This document shows, piece after piece, positions 30,801-38,404 of a stretch of DNA of 64,000 nucleotides. Both the position numbers and the translations under genes were made by a program. Numbering within the stretch: position 1 is the stretch's first letter; the number at the start of each line of letters is the position of its first letter. The notes under the pieces are model-generated. The model ran no database searches. It had not been told where the DNA came from and worked only from the letters and a program-made list of their open reading frames with translations. The DNA is from Rebecca billardiae RCC1528 (taxonomy: Eukaryota; Haptophyta). The stretch covers positions 3,968,001-4,032,000 of the forward strand of contig OZ251225.1 of NCBI GenBank assembly GCA_965240325.2, in the 5' to 3' direction.

Positions 30801-32919
30801 GAACACCCACACCAAGGAGCGAACGTGGGTGCGGCCGGCGCCGCAGGGGGGGCAGGGGCAGGGAGGGCACGCGGCGTCCCCCGCACGGGCGGCGGCGGCG
30901 GAGGAGGGCGCCGCGGCCTCGCCGGCGCGCACCGCCGCCGTGACCCACACCGTCGCCGCCGCCGCGGCCGCGGCCGTGCCCGCGGCGGCGGCCGCGGCCG
31001 TGGCGGCGGCCGCGGCCGCGCCCGCCGCGGCCGAGCCCGCGGCCGCGGCCGCGGCCAAGCCAGCGGCGGCCGGCGCGAGCACGGGCGGCGGCGGCGGCGC
31101 GGCGCCCGAGCCGAGCGCGGACGAGCGCCCGCTGCCCCCCGGCTGGGCGCGCGCGTACGCCCCGCAGCCCCCCGGCGCCGAGCCTGCCGTGGGCCGCGTG
31201 TACTACTACCACACGGCCTCGGGCAGGACGCAGTGGACGCACCCGGCCGCACCGACGGCGCACCCGCCGCACCCGCCCAGGGCGGCGGCGGCGGAGGCGG
31301 CGGCGGCGCCGCTCTCGGCGGACGAGGAGGAGGCGCAGCTGCAGGCGGCGCTCGACGCGTCGCTCGGCGAGCTCGGCGGCCGGCTGCCGCCCGAGCACGC
31401 GGCGCGCGCGAGCGGCGCGGCGCAGGCGGCTGCGGCGCGCGCGCACGCGGCCGCGCGTCTGCCCGCGCTGCGGACGCAGCTGCAGGAGGCGATGGCGGCG
31501 GCCGACGAGGAGGGCGCGCTCAGCCTCGCGCTGCAGCTCTCCGAGCTCGAGGCCGCGGCGGAGGGCCGCGCGCCCGCGCCCTCGCTGCCGCCGCAGCAGC
31601 CGCAGCAGCCCGCCGCCGCCGCCGGCGGCGGAGGCGCGGCCGACTCCGAGGGCGCACGGCTGCGGTGCGCGCTCGAGCGCGCGGCCGGGCTGGCGGCCAT
31701 GCTGGGCGTGGGCGAGGAGGCGTGCGTGGACGCGCTGCTGGCGCACGGGCTGGACGAGGCGGCCGCGCTCGAGGCGCTGCTCTCCGAGAAGGCCGCGCGC
31801 GAGGCGTCCGAGCAGCTCGACGCCGCCCTCGCCGCCACCCAGCTCGACGCGGACAGCAGCGTGGACGCCGAGACCTCTGAGATCCTCGCGCGCCTCTCAC
31901 AGGGGCAGGAGCCCGCGGAGACGGGCGCGCACCCCAAGCAGAGGCCCAAGATCAAGCGCTCGGCCAACGCGAACGCGCCCGGGTACGACAAGGACCTTTT
32001 GCGCCCCGACAAGCCGGGCTCGTGGCGCGCCGCCGAGAGCGGCGCGGTCAACGTGTTCGTGCATGGCGCGGCCGCGCACACGGAGGACACGGCCACCCTC
32101 TTCCGGCCCAAGGCCGAGCTCAAGGCGGCAAAGGCGGCCGCGCGGCAGCGCAGGCTGGAGGGGCGGAGGCGCGCGAGGCACGCCGCCGCCGACGCGGCCG
32201 CCGCGGCGGGCGCGCCCTCCGCCGACGTCGACCGCCTCCGCGCCGACGGCGGCGGGGGCGCGGACGACTCGTCCAGCTCCGCGGACGAGGCGGAGGCTGC
32301 GGGCGCGCCCAGCCCGCGCCCGCGCGCGAGCGCGGAGCCGGCCGCACCGCCTGCGGCACAGCCGCGCGCGCGCGGCGCCGACGCGCGCGCGGGCGCGGGC
32401 GCGGGCGCACGCGGCGGCGGCGGCGGCGCGCGCGCCGAGCCCGCCGCGGGCAGCCTCTCCGCCGCGGCGCCCCGCTCGCGCCGGCTGGAGGAGGCGCAGC
32501 TGCGGCTGGTGCTCGCGCAGAGCACGGTCGAGACGGAGGCGCCCGACGTGATCGCGGCGCTCGAGGCGAGCGAGGCGGAGGCGGCGGTGGAGGAGGCGGA
32601 GCGCGAGGCGGCGCTCGCGGCGCTGCCGGACGAGTACCGCGCGCACCTGCTGCCCGCGCAGCCCGAGCCCGAGCTCGCGGGCGCGGACGCGCCCGCGGAC
32701 GCGCCCGCGGGCGCGGGCGCGGACGCGGGCGCGGATGCGGACGCGGATGCGGACGCGGATGCGGACGCGGACGCGGGCGCGGGCGCGGATGCGGATGCGG
32801 ATGCGGGCGCGGCGGAGCACGCGGAGGCGGAGAGCGGCGGGGAGGAGGAGGGCAGCAGCGCCGGTGCGCACTCGGACGCCGAGGCGCCACCCGCTGCCGA
32901 CGCCGAGCCCGGCGCGTGA
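27847..32919 (+). CDS. XRN: XRN-family 5'-3' exoribonuclease fused to two WW domains, UIM and UBA-like segment
   Basis: A 1690-residue protein in one exon. The ATG at 27847 begins the invariant XRN start MGVPGLFPWLVRRYG; the frame is open further upstream, into the inverted repeat, without conservation. XRN catalytic motifs follow: YVDLNHIVHGC, the PRAKINQQRRRRF segment, SNVITPGTPFM, GEGEHKIMRFVR, FGQDADLLLLAL and CVCGNDFLPAVPSL. The helical region includes WVLSYYTAG, YYGHHYAPF and PLEQLLLVMPPPSF. After a Gln/Pro tract (about 931-951) come two WW domains (about 964-1000, LPPHW...YYWN...TWVRP; about 1095-1133, LPPGW...YYYH...TQWTHP), a good UIM (about 1158-1175, EEAQLQAALDASLGE), a UBA-like helix set (about 1278-1312) and a weaker UIM near 1548. 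The C-terminus is acidic. XRN enzymes degrade decapped or cleaved 5'-monophosphate RNA; the added modules suggest recruitment to proline-rich and ubiquitinated partners. No XRN2 zinc knuckle was seen. Confidence 0.9.
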   Translation: MGVPGLFPWLVRRYGAEIVLDGDVWTHAHPSGCDHLYVDLNHIVHGCCHPEWPTPAPRDEAEMFAAIREALVHLVHFARPRTLLFVALDGVAPRAKINQQRRRRFLSARAAGQRREAAARAHAEMAALLGDRRENLPPVEQCDPSWDSNVITPGTPFMARLAAAVRATLEEQLQSDARWQQLQIVFSSWDEPGEGEHKIMRFVRQQRALASAHGGRVHHAIFGQDADLLLLALGSHEPHFSIVRERRGGGGEGGGPEDALAEGLDDGCLYASVVEAARATAFEVVSVGALRLAIERVELGAELPPEHAAAAAALYGGRALSQVGDEEAAAAAAKLGGARGAAGSGESAELEALIDDLLVLACVCGNDFLPAVPSLLVHEDGLGLALGAYHAVRKAKGKGARLVRDGELQLPPLWAVLTALASGEGARLARSVERDARRLRREAALAAAARSASSRRGRSWLTSAHLGAGEWISLGELGDDADVDDALAHAYGDGADGGEDEAASAARLRACSPRQLMAECRRRAYAAAKAAELLPPGAAGAGGVAFDRPGWAEAWYAAKFADELRGAPKYVRAAQGGGPGAALEALRSDVVWEWAHTVQWVLSYYTAGPLSAGPVGGDAFAACAQAASDGGAHAATASAVWDDYYGHHYAPFCADFSRVAAPAGAGGVRALWEAQRAARGLAPRAAAQPPTPLEQLLLVMPPPSFEAALPPPAQALLASKRAHLYFPQPEGAGLGALIDVALPGVRYAWQATVRLPALPLAHVARFAAESVVPYVGAAERARLLARAPALLHVHAAHADYALLRAAKAATDQAAQMRSGARALDPRALAELNLNRQRCQAAMPALALWGGAAGGGGAGAGQGPLDVRWSEDIRAFGVPLDIADPAGVHAGSHPTRPAVLPGSTPPALQPAVRAAKVRARARGAHKGAAAAQPQQPQQPQQPQQPQQQQQQQQPPAGGAASGPAPLPPHWREAVTSLKGVARTYYWNTHTKERTWVRPAPQGGQGQGGHAASPARAAAAEEGAAASPARTAAVTHTVAAAAAAAVPAAAAAAVAAAAAAPAAAEPAAAAAAKPAAAGASTGGGGGAAPEPSADERPLPPGWARAYAPQPPGAEPAVGRVYYYHTASGRTQWTHPAAPTAHPPHPPRAAAAEAAAAPLSADEEEAQLQAALDASLGELGGRLPPEHAARASGAAQAAAARAHAAARLPALRTQLQEAMAAADEEGALSLALQLSELEAAAEGRAPAPSLPPQQPQQPAAAAGGGGAADSEGARLRCALERAAGLAAMLGVGEEACVDALLAHGLDEAAALEALLSEKAAREASEQLDAALAATQLDADSSVDAETSEILARLSQGQEPAETGAHPKQRPKIKRSANANAPGYDKDLLRPDKPGSWRAAESGAVNVFVHGAAAHTEDTATLFRPKAELKAAKAAARQRRLEGRRRARHAAADAAAAAGAPSADVDRLRADGGGGADDSSSSADEAEAAGAPSPRPRASAEPAAPPAAQPRARGADARAGAGAGARGGGGGARAEPAAGSLSAAAPRSRRLEEAQLRLVLAQSTVETEAPDVIAALEASEAEAAVEEAEREAALAALPDEYRAHLLPAQPEPELAGADAPADAPAGAGADAGADADADADADADADAGAGADADADAGAAEHAEAESGGEEEGSSAGAHSDAEAPPAADAEPGA

Positions 32920-33164
32920 TGCCAGTCTCGGTCTGAGGCGCGCCCTCCCCGGCGGCGCTTGTCGTGCGTCGTGCCATCAGCCTCAGGTTCAAGGTCGGCC
33001 ATCAGCCATCAGGTCGTCAGCGTCACCAGCGTGTGCATCGGCGCGCGGCGGCTGGCGAGGGCAGGCTGGGCAGCAGCAGCAGCGCAACGATACGGCATAT
33101 ATATAATTCTACTGCATGGCACCCGAACCGGACTTTCACTACTACCACTCTGCTGATTATATAT
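32920..33164. other. Downstream flank of XRN
   Basis: No gene. It becomes AT-rich (TATATATAATTC near 33098) before the terminal inverted repeat of the next element. Confidence 0.5.
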
Positions 33165-33199
33165 CACAGCAACGACTTCTTTTTTAAAGCGGCCGTTAG
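33165..33199 (+). repeat. Left terminal inverted repeat of the 3.5-kb element
   Basis: Starts CACAGCAACGACTTC. Pairs with 36665-36699. Confidence 0.85.
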
Positions 33200-33323
33200 C
33201 GTGTCCAGCGGCCAGATTAATTTTCGAAAAATTACTATGCGCTGCGCGCGCGCCCCTAGGGGGCGGCGCGCGCGCGCGGCTGGTCCCCCCTGCATGCCCG
33301 CACCGTCAGCTGCCTGATTGCCG

Positions 33324-36026
33324 CTACCCAGCCCCGCTACCGTCGCGCGCGACATCCGCGCCGTAAATCACCGTCACCGAGCGGTCCGGCGAGCGCGCCG
33401 CCATCAATTTGCTCCTGAGTGCCGAAAACTCCTTCTCCGGAAGCCCAGCCTCCTCGCGCAGGAGCTTGCGCGCCGTCATGCACTCCGCGATCAGGTCGAT
33501 CGCGTCGGTCTCCGCCCTGCGCTGCCATTCGCGCTGCCGCTTGGCGTACTTCTTCAGCCAGAGCCGCCGCACCTTGTCGCCGAACTCCTCTGCCCACGTC
33601 GCAAGCGACACGCGGCGCACGAGCTGCGCGACCGTCGAGATGTGCGGCTCCGCCGTCGACTTCTTCCCCTCGGCGTACTCGCGGACGAATGAGTCGAGTG
33701 ACTTGCGCGCGTGCACGAGCGGCATCGCACGCTTGGTCACCTGCACGAAATGCCCCTGCACCTGCTCGTCCGCGAGCTGCACGAGGCGCCCCCGCCGCCT
33801 GAGGCGAGACGCCGTCTGCGCCCGCCTCCGTGACCGCCCAGACGTTGAAGCGGAGCGGTGGGACGTTGTGCGAGCCCTGGCCGGCGAGGCTGGCGAGGCT
33901 GACGTAAGCGCCGGTGCACGCCACGATGGCCTTCTGCTCCTCCGCGTAGTCGGCCGCCTCGGCGCCGCCGCCAAAACCGCCGCCGGCCGCGCTGCCGCCT
34001 GCCGAGGCAGTGCTGCCACCGAGGCCGCGCTGCTGCGCGCCGCCGCCGGCCGCGCCGCCGCCGGCCGCGCCGCCACCAGCCGCACCACCACCCGCACTGT
34101 CAGCCGCGCGGCTGGCCGCGCCACATGCCGCGCCACCGGCCACGCGGACGCCAGCACCGGCTGTGCCGCTAGCCACGCCGCTGCCACTGCCGGCCGCGCC
34201 GCCCACGCCGCCGCCCGCGCCCGCGCCCGCGCCCACGTTGCCAGCCGCGCCCCCGGCCGCGCCCCCGGCCGCGCCGCCGGCCGCGCCACCGGCCGCGCGG
34301 ACGCCAGCGCCAGCGGTGCCGCCAGCCACGCAGCTGCCGCTGCTGCTGCCACCAGTGCTGCTGCTGCCGCCCGCACCGGCCGCGCCGCCGCCGGCCGCGC
34401 CACCGCCGGCCGCGCCGCCGCCGGCCGCGCCGCCGCCGGCCGCGCGATCGCGAGCGCTGTCAGCCGCGCCGCTGTCCGCGCCGCCGGCCGCACCTCCGGC
34501 CGCGCCTCCAGCCGCGCGGACGCCAACGCCAGCTGTGCCGCCAGCCACGCCACTGCAGCTGCCGCCCGCGCCGCCCGCGCCGCCGCCAGCACCCGCGCCC
34601 GCGTTGCCAGCCGCGCCGCCGGCCGCGTCCGGCCGCGTCGCCGGGCGCACCGCCGCCTGGCGCGCAGTTGTCGGGCGTGCCGCCGTCGGGCGCGCCGCCA
34701 CCGGGCCCGCCATCGCCCGCGCTGTCAGCCGCGCCGCCGGCCGCGCCGCAGGCCGCGCCACCGGCCGCGCGGACGCCAACGCCGGCTGTGTCGCCAGTCA
34801 CGCCGCTGTCGCTGCAGCTGCCGCCGCTGCTGCCGGCCGCGCCGGCCGCGCGCGGCCGCGCCGCCGGCCGCGCCGCCGCCGGCAGTGCCGCCGCCGGCCG
34901 CGCCACCGCCCGCGCTGTCAGCCGCGCCGCTGGCCGCGCCGCCGGCCGCGCCACCGGCCGCACGGACGCCAGCGCCGACTGTGCCGCCAGCCACGCCGCT
35001 GCCGCTGCCGCTCGCGCCGGCCGCGCCGCCGCCCGTGCCCGCGGACGCGCCCGCGTTGCCAGCCGCGCCGCCCGCCGCGCCGCCGGCCGCGCCGCCGACC
35101 GCGCAACCGGCCGCGCGGACTCCAGCGCCGGCGGCACCGCCAGCTACGCCGCTACCGCTGCCGCTGCCGCCGCTGCCGCCGGCCGCGCCGCCGGCCGCGT
35201 CGCCGGCCGCGCCGCCTGCAGCGCCGCCAGCCGCGCCGCCCTGCCGCGCTGGCCACGTGCAGCGGCGGCAGCTGGCGGCGCCGGTCGCGGTGGGAGCCGG
35301 CCGCTCCGGATCACGTCATTGATCCCGTCGGCGTCCGCACTCCATAGCTCGGGCATGTCCGAGTCCGGCCGCTCCGAGATGGCGATCGCCTCCGACGACG
35401 CGAGCGCAACACCCTCATAGTTGCGCACGATGGCGATCGTGGCCGCGCGCGAGTGCGCTGCGTTTGGCCCGTGTCCGCCGAGAGGAGGAGGACATGCGGC
35501 TGCCCGCGCGGGCGCGCGGACTTGCCGTAGTGCTCCAAGCGATCCAGCACGGCGCCCACGGCCTGCGCCCACGGCCGCGCCGCCGACTCGCTGCCGATCA
35601 TCATCACGCCCGCGCCCGCGTGCTCGCGATTGCGCAGCGCGCTCTCACGTGAGCCAGCCACCGGCGGCGGGATCGGGTGGCGCATGCCCAGGTTGAGCCA
35701 CGTCGAGAACTCTCGGGCTGGCGCGAGCCCACGATGCTCAGTGTGCGGTCCTTCTCGCGCGCCTAGTGCACGACGCCCTCGTCGTCGAGCGAGGTGAAGG
35801 CATGCAAGACGAGCGCGTCTCACGAGAAGAGCCGCAGCTTGGCTACACGCAGCAGGTTGTTCTTCTTCCGCTGGGCCTTGATGGCGACGAGGCTGTTGAC
35901 GCTGCGCTTGACCTCCGCCAGGTAGTTCTCGTTCGGCATGATCGAGTGGTCCACCTCGCTCGCGGCCTCGCGCGCGCGCAGCTTGAGCATCTCGTGCGGC
36001 TGAGCGCCGCGGCCATGCGCAGCCAT
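33324..36026 (-). pseudogene. Decayed gene of unknown family carried by the 3.5-kb element
   Basis: Normal-looking coding peptides appear in several minus-strand frames in order: NYLAEVKRSVNSLVAIKAQR (about 35930), then an in-frame TGA after KLRLFS (35820), LHAFTSLDDEG with an in-frame TAG at about 35764, a frame change into STWLNLGMRHPIPPPVAGS (about 35700), another into IAIVRNYEGVALASSEAIA (about 35430), the GC minisatellite, then GAYVSLASLAGQGSHNVPPL (about 33890), and a last frame change into LVQLADEQVQGHFVQVTKRA, running to the stop at 33324. The last 150 residues (SLATWAEEFGDKVRRLWLKK and onward) form an intact helical, basic segment. Two stops and several frameshifts argue for a dead gene; some joints could instead be introns. 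No family was recognised. Confidence 0.6.
33960..35260. repeat. GC-rich minisatellite (GCCGCGCCGCCGGCC-type)
   Basis: About 1.3 kb of short, imperfect repeats of GCCGGCCGCGCC and GCGGACGCCAGCGCC-like units inside the element. It translates to Ala/Pro or Ala/Gly/Arg strings in every frame. It splits the decayed gene. Confidence 0.8.
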
Positions 36027-36664
36027 GCAGATGCGGCAGAGACGTGGCGCCCGATGCGTTAGGCACCTTTGCGATGCAGCTTGGGCTTCCTAGGCTTCGC
36101 GCAGGAACGCTTGCCCTTGCCCACGGTGAGCACAGCCGTCGCCATTGCTGCGCGCGGCGAGCGCGGTCCCGCGCGGCCGTGCCGGGCGCAGCCGCAGCAA
36201 GTTAGTCTGATGCAAATTCCCGGTCACCCATGCAAAAGTAAGCGTTCCCGCTGCGCATGTGCGTGCATCACGAGTAACCCGCCGCCTGAATAACAACTCC
36301 GCGCCCCTCCATACACTTCCTGCATCCCCGCGCGCAGCGGCGTGCGGGCGGGCGCGAATTCGCACCGTGTTACGAACAGACCTAGCAAAGTAGATCGGTG
36401 TGGCGCGTCGGGACGCGGAGCGGGTGCGGGGCAGGCGGGGGATAGGTTGGGGAACACCCGCGATTAGAGCACCGGTGGCGCAGCGGCGACGTGGACGCCG
36501 CCACACGCGCACGCACGGCGCGCGCTCGCACCGCGAGTCGAACGTCCGCTCGCCAAGCCCTGCGACGGCGTCCGTGCGACGCCGAGCGACGAACGCTCTC
36601 GGGATTTGGCCCGGACCACCAGATTCAGCCGTTAACGGCCGAAAATTCATTTGTTGGAGTTTCC

Positions 36665-36699
36665 TTAACGGCCGCTTTAAAAAAGAAATCGTTGCTGTG
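36665..36699 (-). repeat. Right terminal inverted repeat of the 3.5-kb element
   Basis: Reverse complement starts CACAGCAACGATTTC. One mismatch to the left end. Confidence 0.85.
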
Positions 36700-37474
36700 A
36701 TAATATATTTATATAATTATAATATCATATATATATCATATATATATACTTATAATACTGAATGAAACACTTGCACACTCAGACTCAGTAGAGCTCTTGA
36801 CACTACTGGCTCCATGCCCCAAGTCATATTTAAAAAAAGTCTGATCAGCATCAAGTCTCAACTGTGCTCTCACGGCCTGATGCCCGTGATCGGGTCACGG
36901 GTGATAGCGGCCGCCCGCTGCTGTACGTGAGGAATAATAATGCGATTCGTGCACTCCTCGGCGGTGACCGGTGAGTGCACGAATCCAGTTGCGGCGCTCG
37001 TCCGCCTCGTCGGCGTCGCACACGAGGTACATCCAACACCGTGGGTCGGATCCCAGAACTCTCCGCGCGCTCGCGCTCGCGCGACGAGGCACTGGCGCCA
37101 GGCTTGTTCTTCATCTTGGCCAGCTGCCAGATGCGCGAGAACGCGTGTGCACGCCTTTCCGCGCGTTATGCGTGCGCGTTGCACGCATCCTATCGTAGTC
37201 TACGCCGACGAGGCCTGAACAACCACGTCAACCAGCCTGCCGCGATCACGTTCAAATGCAGGCGGCAAGCTGCATGCGAGCGGCGCACAACGGAAGCATC
37301 TAAAGCCCGAGAAGGTAGTGGTGGAGGAGCTTGTAGAGCTGGTGACGATAGCAGTCCACCTATCAATCACCTGTCCAGAGTCGCCAACTGACACGGGCGC
37401 GACGCAGCCAAGGTAGAGTGCCTGCAGCTTGCAGCGTGCCCGCAGCTGCGCGGTTTGCCGCCTCGGCAACAATC
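36700..37474. other. Intergenic; AT microsatellite then no gene
   Basis: TA-rich microsatellite at about 36703-36760. The rest has short frames only and no recognisable product. Confidence 0.5.
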
Positions 37475-37479
37475 GTCAC

Positions 37480-37798
37480 TGTCAAAGGGTGAAGAGAGCG
37501 ACAGGGCCGTGAGGCCCGAGAGCGTGACGAGGGGGGCGAGGATGCCCCGAGGGACTGGAGTTCGACTGATGCAATGCGAAGCGGTACGGAACTGAACTGC
37601 CCTGGCGAGGAAGGAATCCCGAGCCGTCTAAGACTGTGCTGGAGGCACTGATAGCCATCAACGGGTAAGTCGGGAAAGTGGCCATGATGGGCGCGTGTAT
37701 GATCCCGACTCGATAATGAATGTCGGTGTAGTGTGACGGTTGGTGATCCGGGTGTGTACGCACGGGAGAGCGAGTCCGGGTAACGTTGGATCTTGACA
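37480..37798 (-). repeat. Copia 3' LTR
   Basis: 319 bp; starts TGTCAAAGGG and ends ATCTTGACA on the plus strand. No difference from 44161-44479 was found by eye. Confidence 0.95.
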
Positions 37799-38248
37799 CC
37801 CCCACCCAATCGCAGCGGTGGTCGTACGAAACCTGGTCGACCCGAAGGGACTGGGTGTAGACGTGCGACCATCGTGTGATTGTAGATGATGCGATGTTGC
37901 CGTATGGGATGCAATGCGAAGCGGTACGGAACTGAACTGCCCTGGCGAGGAAGGAATCCCGAGCCGTCTAAGACTGTGCTGGAGGCACTGATAGCCATCA
38001 ACGGGTAAGTCGGGAAAGTGGCCATGATGGGCGCGTGTATGATCCCGACTCGATAATGAATGTCGGTGTAGTGTGACGGTTGGTGATCCGGGTGTGTACG
38101 CACGGGAGAGCGAGTCCGGGTAACGTTGGATCTTGACACCCCCACCCAATCGCAGCGGTGGTCGTACGAAACCTGGTCGACCCGAAGGGACTGGGTGTAG
38201 ACGTGCGACCATCGTGTGATTGTAGATGATGCGATGTTGCCGTATGGG
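37569..38248. repeat. 340-bp tandem duplication spanning the 3' LTR edge and internal leader
   Basis: Two copies (37569-37908 and 37909-38248) with the same 340-bp period. Each contains the last 230 bp (plus-strand sense) of the LTR and 110 bp of the adjoining non-coding region (CCCAATCGCAGCGGTGG...). The outer copy is part of the complete LTR; the inner one is a truncated LTR inside the element. Confidence 0.85.
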
Positions 38249-38404
38249 ATGCATGCGTCGGAGCGGTTGTCCGAGTAGACGATGTAGAAGTCGGGCGAGT
38301 CGGTGCCGGCAGCGTCTCCGTTCAGAAGAGACAACGTGAGGTCAATGTGCGTCCGACGAGCGGCGACCGATGTAGCACTGGGACTTCGTGTATGCGGCGA
38401 GGCC

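Larger units (their letters stand above)
33165..36699. mobile_element. 3.5-kb DNA element with 35-bp terminal inverted repeats
   Basis: Ends 33165-33199 and 36665-36699 are reverse complements with a single mismatch, starting CACAGCAACGA and containing TTTAAAGCGGCCGTTA. The flanks ATTATATAT (left) and ATAATATAT (right) differ at one of nine bases, compatible with a decayed 9-bp target duplication, though AT-rich DNA weakens this. Inside are a decayed minus-strand gene and a 1.3-kb Ala/Gly-coding GC minisatellite. TIR length and possible 9-bp duplication would fit a Mutator-like or other cut-and-paste transposon, but I recognise no transposase. Confidence 0.75.

Noticed and set aside
27454-31746. 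1430-codon minus-strand open frame opposite XRN
   Set aside because: Arg/Leu/Val/His-rich shadow with no domain; the plus-strand XRN motifs are unambiguous.
36468-36560. tRNA-like stretch with GGTGGCGCAGCGG and GAGTCGAACG
   Set aside because: Spacing is too long and the acceptor and T arms do not pair.
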